Origin: Helicobacter sp.
GTDB taxonomy: Bacteria; Campylobacterota; Campylobacteria; Campylobacterales; Helicobacteraceae
DNA: 33,340 nucleotides
Assembly (NCBI GenBank): GCA_022766795.1
Contig: JALEPE010000006.1
Location: 1-33,340, forward strand
Direction of reading: 5' to 3'
Position 1 is the stretch's first letter; every line of letters starts with the position of its first letter. This document shows, one piece after another, positions 25,084 through 33,316 of the stretch. The notes beneath the pieces were generated by a model. It saw only the letters and a list, made by a program, of their open reading frames with translations, was not told the origin of the DNA and ran no database searches. The translations under genes and the position numbers were made by a program.

Positions 25084-25986
25084 TTAAGTAAAATATAGCC
25101 ACAAAGGTACGCTTGCAAAGCTGACTAAAATTCCAAACGTTACAGCATTTAGCGCAAGCTTTGCATTAAATCCTGCTTGATAAATCACAGCTACACCGCT
25201 CACCAAAGGGGGCATTGCAACTTCAATTAATGCCATTTTCCAAGTTGCATTAAATTCCCCATAAATAAGTTTGACAAATATAAAGAGCAATAAGGGTGCA
25301 ATAAACATTTTTGCACCTAAAAGAATACTGGGATATTTCCATTCCACGATTCCGCGTAAGTTGAGTTGCACTCCAATGGCAAAGAGTGCTACGGGTGTTG
25401 CCGTCTGCGCTAGAGACTTTAAGGGTGCAAAAAACTCATCAGGGATCGCAAAAGGAATCCATCTAAATGCGATTCCGCAAATCAATGCCAAAAACAAAGG
25501 GCTTTTTAATAGGCGTTTCAATACATTGAAAAAAGAAAATTTTGTCTTACCATTGAGGCTAAGTAGAATCGGAGCTAAAAATGCAAATGGGATTCCAGTT
25601 ACAAATTGGTCATAAATAATGACGGCATTTGCCTGCGTTTGTCCAAGTGCGCCTTGCACAAAAGGGAATCCTAAATAAAGAGTATTTCCAAGCATTGCCA
25701 TAAAGCATATTGTGATTAATGTGCCACGTTCTAGCCTAAAAAGTTTTCCAATTAATAGCGCGAATATTCCTGCCGCACAATTAACGAATAATGCCACCAA
25801 GCACACCAATAAAAAATCTAAACTTACATTTGCGTGGTAAGTGCCATTAAAAATTTGTGCTGGTAATGCGAAATTAACGAGAAACCCAAGCAGGATTCCA
25901 CTTTGTTTGTTGCCAACAAGACGTAAAATATTCGCTAAATATCCAATAAATACAAACGCAAAAATACTATACATTGCTAAAAGCAT
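25084..25986 (-). CDS. AEC-family transporter (auxin efflux carrier fold)
   Basis: A 300-residue inner-membrane protein with about ten hydrophobic segments. The first half holds NILRLVGNKQSGILLGFLVN and NFALPAQIF; the middle GNTLYLGFPFVQGALG and YDQFVTGIPFAF; the last third KSLAQTATPVALFAIGVQLN and EVAMPPLVSGVAV. These are the marks of the AEC (2.A.69) family, whose bacterial members move organic acids such as malate. The substrate here cannot be told. AAGGATTTCT precedes the ATG. A spacer of about 120 bases separates it from the next leftward gene. Confidence 0.92.
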   Translation of the reverse strand: MLLAMYSIFAFVFIGYLANILRLVGNKQSGILLGFLVNFALPAQIFNGTYHANVSLDFLLVCLVALFVNCAAGIFALLIGKLFRLERGTLITICFMAMLGNTLYLGFPFVQGALGQTQANAVIIYDQFVTGIPFAFLAPILLSLNGKTKFSFFNVLKRLLKSPLFLALICGIAFRWIPFAIPDEFFAPLKSLAQTATPVALFAIGVQLNLRGIVEWKYPSILLGAKMFIAPLLLFIFVKLIYGEFNATWKMALIEVAMPPLVSGVAVIYQAGFNAKLALNAVTFGILVSFASVPLWLYFT

Positions 25987-26105
25987 AGAAATCCTTATTT
26001 AAAATTTGAAGCAAAATTTTACCTCTTTTATCTATTAAAATACAAGCATTTCGTATTGTTATGCTTGTTTTGCAAAATTTTAGTGTTTGATGCAAAATTA
26101 AACAC

Positions 26106-27023
26106 TTAGCGCAAATCGTAAAAATTAATTCCATTAATGCATTTAATTTTAACGTTTTGAGATTCTACTAAAGATTGTAGAATCTCTCTTGTCTCTGCGC
26201 TCCAAAGCAACGTAATATCATTTTGACTCATAGGGCGCAAAGCAAGGGTTTTTAAGATGGACTCCCTATCCAATCTTAAGTTTTCTTGATGTGTGACCGT
26301 GATACGTTTTGGGATAAAAACAGGGATTCCATAGTTTAAAAACACCGCTCTAATTTTTTCTAATTCTTGTAAGCTTATGGGTTCCACCTTATATGCAGGT
26401 GGTCTATCAATGCTGCTGATGTCTAAACGTTTTAGAAGCATAGGTGCTAGGAATCGTGCCATTGCTTGAATTTCTTGCGCATTATCATTAACACCTTTAA
26501 TAAATAAAATCTCTGCATAAAGTTCCCCTTTAAAATCCGCACTAAATTGATAAATCCCTTGTAAAACTTGCTCTAATTTGATATTTTTGTGCGCTCTATC
26601 AATTTTTTTAAAAACATCTGTGCTGACTGCATCTAATGAAAACTTTACCTTATCAAAAAGCAAGCAGGCACGAGCGATACAAGTGTCCCATAATAGCGCA
26701 CCATTTGTTAATAGCAAAGTTTGCTTATCGCCTTTAATGTCTTCTAATCGCAGCATTAACTCATACAAATAAGGATAAAGCGTGGGTTCGCCATTTGCCG
26801 TAATGGTTAGAGATTCTACATTTGGAAATGTTGCTAGTCCATGTTTTATGGCGTTTAATATTGTTTCCACCTCCAAAACCTCTTTCATACTTTCTTGTGG
26901 CTTTTTGCCCTTTAATTCACAATAAAGGCAGTCATAATTGCATTGTTTGATTTGCGGGGATAAATCTACGCCTAATGACTCGCCAAATCGCCTTGATTGC
27001 ACTGGTCCAAAAATAATTTGCAT
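26106..27023 (-). CDS. radical SAM protein, COG0731/TYW1-like family
   Basis: A 305-residue radical SAM enzyme. The [4Fe-4S] site CNYDCLYC is at about residues 28-35, after GPVQSRRFGESLGVDLSP. A SAM-binding TANGEPTLYP follows near 95, then LLLTNGALL and FSLDA. This opening and motif set fit the COG0731 group of TYW1-like (wyosine) proteins, and bacterial members are of uncertain substrate. The C-terminal 70 residues look like a small winged-helix-type region (MSQNDITLLWSAETREILQSL). AAAAGGAAAT precedes the ATG. Function as an RNA-modifying enzyme is inferred. Confidence 0.88.
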   Translation of the reverse strand: MQIIFGPVQSRRFGESLGVDLSPQIKQCNYDCLYCELKGKKPQESMKEVLEVETILNAIKHGLATFPNVESLTITANGEPTLYPYLYELMLRLEDIKGDKQTLLLTNGALLWDTCIARACLLFDKVKFSLDAVSTDVFKKIDRAHKNIKLEQVLQGIYQFSADFKGELYAEILFIKGVNDNAQEIQAMARFLAPMLLKRLDISSIDRPPAYKVEPISLQELEKIRAVFLNYGIPVFIPKRITVTHQENLRLDRESILKTLALRPMSQNDITLLWSAETREILQSLVESQNVKIKCINGINFYDLR

Positions 27024-27162
27024 ACATTTCCTTTTAGCAATTTTTTAGCATTTATTCGGGTGCAATTTTACACAAAACTTGTGTAATTTGTTTAAATTGA
27101 AGCTTGATTTTATATTGTTTTCTATATACTCACACTTTAAACTAACTTTTCAAGGAGAGATT

Positions 27163-27444
27163 ATGGCAGTTAAAATTACTGATATTTGCATTGCTTGCGG
27201 TGCTTGCATTGATGAATGCCCAGTAGAAGCAATTGTCGATGATGATGATAACCCAAATAACGATGGGTGCTATTTCGTTTATAATGATAAATGTGTAGAA
27301 TGCGTAGGGCATAATGATGAACCAGCATGTGCGGCTGCTTGTCCAACAGAAGGCTGTATTGTGTGGGACGCTGTTGTTGGTTCTCAACCACACAGAGAGA
27401 TTGACGAAGACAAAAGAAGCGCGCACGCTCCAGTTGTTGAGTAA
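27163..27444 (+). CDS. fdxA: 2[4Fe-4S] ferredoxin, Alvin type
   Basis: A 93-residue ferredoxin. Cluster motif one is CIACGACIDECP (C9, C12, C15, C19). The second half has C44, C47, C56 and C60 with the widened spacing typical of Allochromatium-type ferredoxins, plus extra C36 and C65. The acidic C-terminal tail follows. The ATG at 27163 has AAGGAGAG in front; the frame upstream is not used. It corresponds to H. pylori FdxA by family, a low-potential electron carrier, there linked with pyruvate oxidoreductase electron flow and metronidazole response. Single-gene unit with its own terminator. Confidence 0.95.
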   Translation: MAVKITDICIACGACIDECPVEAIVDDDDNPNNDGCYFVYNDKCVECVGHNDEPACAAACPTEGCIVWDAVVGSQPHREIDEDKRSAHAPVVE

Positions 27445-27449
27445 TTTTC

Positions 27450-27475
27450 TATCAAAGCCTTCTTTGGCTTTGATA
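27450..27475 (+). terminator. rho-independent terminator of ferredoxin gene
   Basis: Ten-pair stem TATCAAAGCC/GGCTTTGATA with a six-base loop starting five bases after the stop, followed by TTCTTTTC. A clear intrinsic terminator. Confidence 0.85.
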
Positions 27476-27588
27476 TTCTTTTCTCCAATAAATCCGCAAA
27501 TTAATTACGTCTTATCCTTTATTTAAGAGTCCATTTAGTTAAGTAGGATTTCAAAAGTTTGTAGTTACACATTTATTTTTTTGTAATA

Positions 27589-28446
27589 TTATTTTTCTTG
27601 CTGCAATTCCACTAAAGTTCTAGCAAAATGCAATAAATTATCTCCCCAAGGTGTTTGCAGGGGTGAAAAGTATCCTAGTTTTGCTCCGCTTTCTTTTGCA
27701 ATAAATTCCGCAGACTTTGTAGAAAACTCTGGCTGCGCAAAAATTACGTGTAATTTCTCATCTTTAATACTATTAATTACCGCAATCATATCCTTTGCCT
27801 TTGGGCTTTTTCCTTCCATTTCAATAGAAATTTCTTCTAAATCATAATCTCTAGCAAAATATCCGAGCATAGGGTGAAAAACGACAAATTTTTGGTGCTT
27901 TGGAAGTGTGCTTAAAATATTTTTAAGTGCATTATCTACAGCATCAATTTCTGCGATTAATTGTTGATAAGATTCTGTATAATCCTGTGTTGGATAAAGT
28001 TGTTTTAGGCTGTTGTAAATATTTTGCGCAATAAGCTTTGCATTTTTGGCAGATAACCAAATGTGCGTATCTCCGTATTCGTGTGCTTTATCGCGTTTAT
28101 GATTGTGATTGTGTGCTTCTGCTGCAAAATTAATTTTTACAATATTCGCATCATTGTCAAAAATTTGCAATGCCTTGTTTTGATTCTTAAAACGCGGTAA
28201 CCAAACCTCTTCAAACTCAATGCCGATAGAAAAATATGCCACTGCACTATTAACTTTACGCACATCAGATGCTTTTGGCTCAAAGTCGTGCGGGTTGGTT
28301 CCAGACTCTACTAAAACCACCGCTTCTATGGAATCTCCAGCAATTTTTTGTAAAAATTCTTTTTGCATAGGGATACTAAGCGCAATCATATCACGTGCAA
28401 ATGCGATTCCGCTTAAGAAAAAAATGATAAACACAAACTTTTGCAT
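27589..28446 (-). CDS. znuA: ZnuA-type zinc ABC transporter substrate-binding protein
   Basis: A 285-residue periplasmic metal-binding protein with a signal peptide (KFVFIIFFLSGIAFA). Metal ligands expected in the family are His in GTNPHDFEP, His in GDTHIWLS, His in VVFHPMLGYFARDY and the last-domain acidic residue. A short His-rich loop, HNHNHKRDKAHEYGD (about residues 111-125), suggests zinc rather than manganese. AAAAAGGAT precedes the ATG. No znuB or znuC genes are within the window, so partners must be elsewhere. A possible alternative is another A-1 family metal, but the His loop favours zinc. Confidence 0.9.
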   Translation of the reverse strand: MQKFVFIIFFLSGIAFARDMIALSIPMQKEFLQKIAGDSIEAVVLVESGTNPHDFEPKASDVRKVNSAVAYFSIGIEFEEVWLPRFKNQNKALQIFDNDANIVKINFAAEAHNHNHKRDKAHEYGDTHIWLSAKNAKLIAQNIYNSLKQLYPTQDYTESYQQLIAEIDAVDNALKNILSTLPKHQKFVVFHPMLGYFARDYDLEEISIEMEGKSPKAKDMIAVINSIKDEKLHVIFAQPEFSTKSAEFIAKESGAKLGYFSPLQTPWGDNLLHFARTLVELQQEK

Positions 28447-28508
28447 AATAATCCTTTTTAAATTAGTCTTTAATGTTTTTAGGGTATTATTTTACCCTAA
28501 ATTTTCAC

Positions 28509-28585
28509 GCGTCCATAGCTCAATTGGATAGAGCATCAGACTTCGGATCTGAGGGTTGGGGGTTCGACTCCCTCTGGGCGTACCA
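28509..28585 (+). tRNA. tRNA-Arg, anticodon TCG
   Basis: A 77-base tRNA including encoded CCA. Acceptor GCGTCCA pairs with TGGGCGT (two G-T pairs). The anticodon stem TCAGA/TCTGA encloses CTTCGGA, giving anticodon TCG, which reads CGA and probably other CGN arginine codons. The T-arm GGTTCGACTCC is standard. It lies between the divergent znuA and the TRAP operon. Confidence 0.97.
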
Positions 28586-28829
28586 TTAACACTCAACAAA
28601 ATTACAACATAAGTCTATAAAATAGCGCGGAATATTTTACTTAAATAATTTATTAGTTTTATTAAAATTGCTTTATTAATGAGAGATTTATTGCGTTGGT
28701 GTTGATTTTTTGTTGTGTTTGTATGTGAAATTTCCTAAAAGTTTTATAATTTTCTTGTATTTTATTTAAAAATTTGAAATAATTTCAGATTTAATGTAAA
28801 ATTAAAATTTAAATGTTGTTGGAAGTGTG

Positions 28830-29399
28830 ATGCAAAAAATCTTAAAAATCGCTGCAGTGTTGGATGCAATTAGCTTAATGGGTGCTAGAGTTTCTATGGT
28901 GGCACTTTGGGTATTAGCTATTTTGGTATTTGGCTTAGCGATTGCGCTAAATTTCTCTTATGTTAATAGCAAGTTAGATGATTTGAGTTTGTATTGTTTT
29001 GCTTTACTGGTATTGTTAGTGATTTCTTATACGTTAAAAGAGGATAAACACGTGCGTGTGGATTTGCTCTATGTGCATTATACGTCAAAGACGAAGGTTA
29101 TAAGTTGGTTTTTTATTAACCTTTTCTTTATCTTGCCTTTTTCACTTATTTTGGCAAAATATGGCATAGATTTTACTTTGCAATCCTATAAAATAGCGGA
29201 ATCTTCGCAAAATGGAAAAATTCCCTATTATTTTATTTTTAAATCTTTTGTGGTGCTTGGTTTTGTGCTCGTGAGTTTGCAAAGTGTGAGTGAGATTTTA
29301 AAAGCATTTGTTAAATTGACGCAAAAGCAATATGTGATGCCAAGTGATATTTATACACAAGAAACACAAAATATCAAGCAAGAGTGCGAGGAATTGTAA
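28830..29399 (+). CDS. dctQ: TRAP transporter small permease (DctQ type)
   Basis: A 189-residue membrane protein with four hydrophobic segments (about residues 15-45, 50-70, 90-115 and 130-155), the DctQ topology. The stretch KEDKHVRVDLLY is the usual conserved segment after the second helix. It forms the membrane complex with DctM for sodium-driven uptake. ATG at 28830 was chosen over GTG at 28827, with GGAA upstream. It is the first gene of a DctQ-DctM-DctP operon; DctM starts one base after its stop. Confidence 0.92.
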   Translation: MQKILKIAAVLDAISLMGARVSMVALWVLAILVFGLAIALNFSYVNSKLDDLSLYCFALLVLLVISYTLKEDKHVRVDLLYVHYTSKTKVISWFFINLFFILPFSLILAKYGIDFTLQSYKIAESSQNGKIPYYFIFKSFVVLGFVLVSLQSVSEILKAFVKLTQKQYVMPSDIYTQETQNIKQECEEL

Positions 29400-29400
29400 T

Positions 29401-30729
29401 ATGGAATTACTATTTTTGATACTTTTAGCGGTTATGCTTTTGGTCGCTGGAGTGCCTGTCGCTTTTGCTTTTGGTTCTAGTGGATTAATGGTGGGAAGCT
29501 ATTTAATGTTCTTTGGGGGCAATCCTTATGTTTTAACATTTTTGCCAAACCGCTTGGATGGAATTTTTAGTAACACGACTTTAATTGCGATTCCGCTATT
29601 TATTTTAATGGGAATGATTTTAGAGCGCAGTGGAATTGCGGAGAGATTGATTAATTCTATTGCAAAGCTTTTTTGTTCATTAGGAGGTGGGGCGGCAGTT
29701 GGTGTTATTTTGGTGGGTGTTTTACTTGCTGCAAGTACTGGAATCGTAGGGGCTACGGTTGTAATGATGGGTGTGATTGCTGTGCCTACAATGCTAAAGG
29801 CTGGATATAATAAAGCGTTAGTATCCGGCGTTGTTGCAGCAAGTGGGACACTAGGGCAGATTATCCCGCCTTCTATCATTCTTATTATTTTAGCAGATGT
29901 GTTGCAAATTAGTGTTAGGGATTTATTTGCTGCTGCGATTCTGCCGGGTGTTATGCTTGTGGGCTTATATATTTTATTTGTTCTTGGTGTGGTGATTGTT
30001 GCACCAAAAATGGCTCCATCAAGCACAGAGACTGCTAAGAACTTGCGTGCTCTTGCGCTAGAAACACTTAAAATGACAATTCCACCCATTGTGCTTATTG
30101 TGCTTGTGTTGGGTAGTATTTTAGCAGGAATCGTAGAACCTACGCAAGCCGCAGCAGTTGGTGTGGTAGGCGCGTTGGTTTTAGCATTATTTAATGGCAA
30201 ATTAAATTGGGATTTAATCAGGCATACAAGCAAAGAAACGGTGGTGTTTTGTGGAATGGTATTTATGATTTTAATAGGTGCAAATTGTTTTACACTCGTG
30301 TTTAATGCGCTTGGTGGAGATATGGTTGTGCTGGAATTTTTTGAAAAATATTTAAATTCTCCATTGTATTTTATGCTTGTTGCAATGCTTATTATCTTTA
30401 TTTTAGGATTCTTAATTGACTTTTTTGAGATTTGCTACATTGCGCTACCCATCATTGCAGGAATCGCAACACACTATCAGATTGATATGCTCTGGTTTGC
30501 GCTTCTAATTGCCATAAATTTGCAGACAAGTTTTTTAACGCCTCCTTTTGGATTTTCCATTTTCTTTTTGAAATCCGCTGTGGGAGATGCGATTAAAATT
30601 AGCGAGATTTATAAGGGCGTGATTCCTTTTATTGCATTGCAAATTTTGGTTTTAGCAGTGGTGTTTTTATTGCCTAATCTAGTTTTAAAGAGCGAGGATT
30701 GGGAGAGAATTTTAGGATTTATTTTTTAA
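29401..30729 (+). CDS. dctM: TRAP transporter large permease (DctM type)
   Basis: A 442-residue membrane protein with about twelve hydrophobic segments: PVAFAFGSSGLMVG near the start, IPLFILMGMILERSGIAERL, STGIVGATVVMMGVIAVPTM, VVAASGTLGQIIPPSIILIILAD, GIVEPTQAAAVG and QTSFLTPPFGFSIFFLKS. This is the DctM catalytic subunit of the TRAP family. ATG at 29401 follows GAGGAATTG; the longer frame from 29344 would lie within dctQ and is not used. Substrate is set by the binding protein that follows. Confidence 0.96.
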   Translation: MELLFLILLAVMLLVAGVPVAFAFGSSGLMVGSYLMFFGGNPYVLTFLPNRLDGIFSNTTLIAIPLFILMGMILERSGIAERLINSIAKLFCSLGGGAAVGVILVGVLLAASTGIVGATVVMMGVIAVPTMLKAGYNKALVSGVVAASGTLGQIIPPSIILIILADVLQISVRDLFAAAILPGVMLVGLYILFVLGVVIVAPKMAPSSTETAKNLRALALETLKMTIPPIVLIVLVLGSILAGIVEPTQAAAVGVVGALVLALFNGKLNWDLIRHTSKETVVFCGMVFMILIGANCFTLVFNALGGDMVVLEFFEKYLNSPLYFMLVAMLIIFILGFLIDFFEICYIALPIIAGIATHYQIDMLWFALLIAINLQTSFLTPPFGFSIFFLKSAVGDAIKISEIYKGVIPFIALQILVLAVVFLLPNLVLKSEDWERILGFIF

Positions 30730-30742
30730 TAAGGAGCATAAA

Positions 30743-31855
30743 ATGCAAAGGCGTGAATTTTTGAAAAATACAGGTTTAGGTGCAGTTTCTATGCTAGGCG
30801 CGGCAGCGTTAGCAGGGTGTGGTAATGAGAAAGCGGAATCTTCAGTGCAGAGCGCGGGCGTTTCTAAAAAAGAGAGTGTAAAAATCCGACTTGCAATGAC
30901 TTGGTCTGTTACAATGCCGATTTTATCGGATATTGTAAGACATTATGCAAAAATCGTTAGTGAGTTAAGCGGTGGAAGTATTGCGATTGAGATTTTTCCT
31001 GCTGGAAAACTCGTTCCAGCTTTAGGCGTGTTTGACGCGGTTAGTAGCGGGCAGATTGATGCGTATCACTCTGCACCTTACTATTGGGAGGGCAAAAATA
31101 CAGCGTTTAATATTTTTTCTGGAATTCCATTTGGAATGATTGATGGCGAACAAAATGCGTGGTTTTTGTATGGTGATGGAATGGATTTATGGCGAGAAAT
31201 TGCCGCTAAATATAATCTTTATCCGCTTTTAGGTGGTGCAACAAGCATTCAAATGGCAGGTTGGTATAAGAAAGAAATGTTGAGTGTGAAAGATTTTGAG
31301 GGCTTACGGATTCGTATGGTTGGAATCGCAGGGCAAGTATTATCTAAACTTGGTGCAGCAACTAAAAGCACACCCGGAAGCGAGATTGTGCCAAACTTGG
31401 AACGCGGTGTATTGGATGCGGCAGAGTGGGTTTCCCCAGCATTTGATCAAAAGTTAGATATTCATAAAGTTGCACCTTATTATTATACGCCTTGGCAGGA
31501 AGCGGGTTCTATTACGGAATTTGTGTTTAATAAACAAAAGTGGGATAGTTACTCTAAGGAAGTTCAAGCAATTTTAGAAGTGGCAAGCCGTGAGGCGCAT
31601 TTGCAAATGACGGCAATGGGGCAATTCTACAATGCAAAGGCTTTAGCGGCTTTAAAGGCGCAAGGTGCGCAAATTAGGACATTCTCTCCAGAAATTTTAG
31701 AGACATTTAGAAAAACACTTGCCATTGTTTTAGAGGAAGAAAGCGCAAAAAATCCGGATTTTGCGAAGGTCTTAGCGAGTTATCAAAAAAGCCAGAATGA
31801 GCAAAAGGCTTGGACAAATGATAGCTTGGGTGCGTATTTAAATATTAGGTCCTAA
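30743..31855 (+). CDS. dctP: TRAP substrate-binding lipoprotein (DctP, TakP-like)
   Basis: A 370-residue periplasmic binding protein. The N-terminus is a twin-arginine signal (RREFLKNTGLG) ending in a lipobox LAGC at about residue 26, so it is probably exported folded by Tat and then lipid-anchored. The body matches the keto-acid-binding branch of DctP proteins: SIQMAGWYKKEMLSVKDFEG, then LRIRMVGIAGQVLSKLGAAT, then VPNLERGVLDAAEWVSPAFD, resembling Rhodobacter TakP. An alpha-keto acid or related carboxylate substrate is therefore inferred, with C4-dicarboxylates less likely. AAGGAGC precedes the ATG. Third gene of the operon. Confidence 0.92.
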   Translation: MQRREFLKNTGLGAVSMLGAAALAGCGNEKAESSVQSAGVSKKESVKIRLAMTWSVTMPILSDIVRHYAKIVSELSGGSIAIEIFPAGKLVPALGVFDAVSSGQIDAYHSAPYYWEGKNTAFNIFSGIPFGMIDGEQNAWFLYGDGMDLWREIAAKYNLYPLLGGATSIQMAGWYKKEMLSVKDFEGLRIRMVGIAGQVLSKLGAATKSTPGSEIVPNLERGVLDAAEWVSPAFDQKLDIHKVAPYYYTPWQEAGSITEFVFNKQKWDSYSKEVQAILEVASREAHLQMTAMGQFYNAKALAALKAQGAQIRTFSPEILETFRKTLAIVLEEESAKNPDFAKVLASYQKSQNEQKAWTNDSLGAYLNIRS

Positions 31856-31916
31856 TATAAAATCATAGATTTTACAAAGCGCGTTAAAAAATTCTATAAA
31901 TTTTTGCGATTCTAAA

Positions 31917-31938
31917 ATTTGCGCCATTGCGCGCAAAT
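31917..31938. other. eight-pair hairpin in the dctP downstream spacer
   Basis: Perfect stem ATTTGCGC/GCGCAAAT with loop CATTGC. No T-run follows on the plus strand, so it is either a weak terminator for the TRAP operon or a processing site. A smaller AT hairpin (TAAAATC/GATTTTA, 31858-31874) lies just after the dctP stop. Confidence 0.45.
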
Positions 31939-31971
31939 GCAATAAGACTCTAAATATTAATCGTTTTGTTC

Positions 31972-31997
31972 TTAACTTTTTTATAAAAAACCGATAT
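31972..31997 (+). promoter_or_regulatory. sigma-28 (FliA)-like promoter
   Basis: TTAA at 31972-31975, then 15 bases, then CCGATAT at 31991-31997. This matches the FliA layout TAAA-N15-GCCGATAA with the CGATAT -10 usual in Campylobacter and Helicobacter. It lies 31 bases before the ATG of the broken gene at 32029. Confidence 0.6.
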
Positions 31998-32028
31998 AGT
32001 TTGCATCATTTGCTTTAAGGAGTAATTA

Positions 32029-32477
32029 ATGGCAATGTTAATCGGTAATTCTTGGGTTTCACAAGAAGCTTACAACTATGTTAAAAGTCAAAATTCCAAC
32101 AAAGTAGAGGCGGATACAAATTCTAACAAGACAATCACTAATGCACTTCTAAGCGAGCTTTCAGGGTTGGTGGCACAAAGGGGTTAAACAACACTAGCAT
32201 TGACCCAAATATCTTGCAAAAAATGGCGAATGATCCTAAGGCACGTGAGGAATATGAGGCGTTGATTTATGATATGAATGAACTTGCAAAGAATCCTGTT
32301 GGAAAAAACTTATTGGGTGGCGAAATTGAAGCAAGTGGATTTGTGATTAACGCCGATGGTAGCACGAGTGGTTGGGCTGTTAGTCGCTCCAAGAGTGAAT
32401 CTAGCGAGAAAAGTTACATAGAAAAAATGTTAGAGGAGCTTGAGAAAATCCGCAAAGAGAGAGAAAAGAGAGGGTAG
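32029..32477 (+). pseudogene. frameshifted small hypothetical gene behind a sigma-28-like promoter
   Basis: ATG at 32029 with AAGGAG opens a frame (MAMLIGNSWVSQEAYNYV) that stops at 32185-32187. The next frame continues without a break from about 32163 to 32475 (NPVGKNLLGGEIEASGFVI, then GWAVSRSKSESSEKSYIEKM and a charged coil EELEKIRKEREKR). Adding one G in AAAGGGGTT (about 32178-32185) joins both halves into about 149 residues. So this is a one-base frameshift: a real mutation, a sequencing error or, less likely, a switch. The protein is soluble and cysteine-free. The C-terminal half, with DADG-like and SRSKS motifs, resembles small uncharacterised proteins that I cannot name. The promoter suggests expression with flagella. 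Confidence 0.7.
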
Positions 32478-32553
32478 GCAGGAGGATTTTTCTGTCAATT
32501 TCACCTTGAATGTGAAAGCCTAAACTTTTATTAAGATTCTAAATAAGTGCAAT

Positions 32554-32568
32554 ATTATAGATTGCCAC
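32554..32568 (+). repeat. dispersed repeat core, copy 1
   Basis: ATTATAGATTGCCAC, followed by TG. It shares this 15-base core with the copies at 32669 and 33319. Confidence 0.65.
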
Positions 32569-32666
32569 TGACATACAATCAATCCTTCCATCATTGCAAA
32601 CGCTAGTGTTACAATCCATAATCAAGCATAGAGAAAATTTTACAATGGAAGCTTTTAGGATTGATA

Positions 32667-32706
32667 AGATTATAGATTGCCACAGCCTCTTGCTAGGCTT
32701 TGCGAT
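32667..32706 (+). repeat. REP-like palindromic repeat, copy 2
   Basis: The first 24 bases are identical to the copy at the window end. After ATTATAGATTGCCAC it folds as AGCCT-CTTGCT-AGGCT (32684-32699), extended by an outer ATTGC/GCGAT stem (32676-32680 with 32702-32706). The layout is like intergenic palindromic (REP/MITE-type) elements. Confidence 0.65.
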
Positions 32707-32798
32707 GGAAGTTTTTAAGAAGTTTGCTAGAGAGGATGCATTTGCTTTTTTACAAATGCACATCACGATTTTTTACTTTTTGTGGTAATCAAATTCTT

Positions 32799-33158
32799 TT
32801 ATTGAAACGAAAAAGACCATTCTCCTTGATTGGTTGCAATATCCACAGATAGTAGTTTATGACAACCTCTTAAGGGAATATAATCCCAAGTTTCTCCATA
32901 GGATAAAGTTGTATTGAAATCTGTTTGTCCTTTGTCAATCGCTCCTCCCACAGTGCATTTTCCGCGATTTGGAATAATTTTAGTAATTTTTACAGAATCA
33001 ACCAAAGAAGTTATCCGCAAATATTTTACATTAGTATGTAGTATCGGATTATATTGTTCAAAAACTTCCACTTCAATTGGAGCTTCCTCATTTCCACAAC
33101 CAGAATGCATCAACATCATCAGCCCAAGACTAAAGATTGCAACTATTTTCTTTACCAT
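32799..33158 (-). CDS. small lipoprotein of unknown function
   Basis: 119 residues from the ATG at 33158, which has AAAGGAG in front; the open frame upstream is not used. A lipoprotein signal (VKKIVAIFSLGLMMLMHSGC) has its lipobox Cys at residue 21. The mature domain is beta-rich, with two further cysteines (NRGKCTVGG and LRGCHKLL) that could form a disulfide in the periplasm, and ends GEWSFSFQ. No family recognised. It stands alone between repeat copies, so it could be an accessory gene, but composition is like its neighbours. Confidence 0.8.
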   Translation of the reverse strand: MVKKIVAIFSLGLMMLMHSGCGNEEAPIEVEVFEQYNPILHTNVKYLRITSLVDSVKITKIIPNRGKCTVGGAIDKGQTDFNTTLSYGETWDYIPLRGCHKLLSVDIATNQGEWSFSFQ

Positions 33159-33186
33159 TTTTTCTCCTTTGTGATTTGGTGAAAGA

Positions 33187-33192
33187 ATTATA
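33187..33192 (-). promoter_or_regulatory. candidate -10 of the lipoprotein gene
   Basis: TATAAT on the minus strand, 28 bases before the ATG at 33158. A TTGTCA lies upstream but only eleven bases away, too close for a standard -35. Confidence 0.45.
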
Positions 33193-33316
33193 GGAAAGTA
33201 TTTTGACAAGTTGTGTCATTATAGAGTTTTTAATTGTTATGGGTATCAATTAGGAATTGTTAAAGTGAGATTCTATTATGAATTTACGCTAAAGAGGGTG
33301 TATTTGTTTTTTTGTT

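Larger units (their letters stand above)
32478..32798. other. repeat-bearing spacer without a gene
   Basis: No convincing gene: the open frames here (for example 32539-32766 on the minus strand) run through the repeat copies and lack ribosome sites. It holds two copies of the ATTATAGATTGCCAC element and two copies of a CRATGGAAGYTTTTARGA segment (about 32643-32661 and 32703-32720). Confidence 0.6.

Noticed and set aside
29526..30233. 235-codon frame opposite dctM
   Set aside because: Antisense shadow of a membrane protein gene; Pro/Thr/Ile-rich translation with no family pattern.
32170..32190. Programmed ribosomal frameshift at AAAGGGGTTAAAC
   Set aside because: The zero-frame codons are AGG GGT TAA, which do not fit an X-XXY-YYZ slippery site; GTTAAAC is present but in the wrong phase. 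No strong downstream stem was seen. A simple one-base deletion explains it better.
32539..32766. Open frame of 75 codons on the minus strand
   Set aside because: It translates straight through the repeat copies and has no ribosome site, so it is probably a by-product of the repeat.
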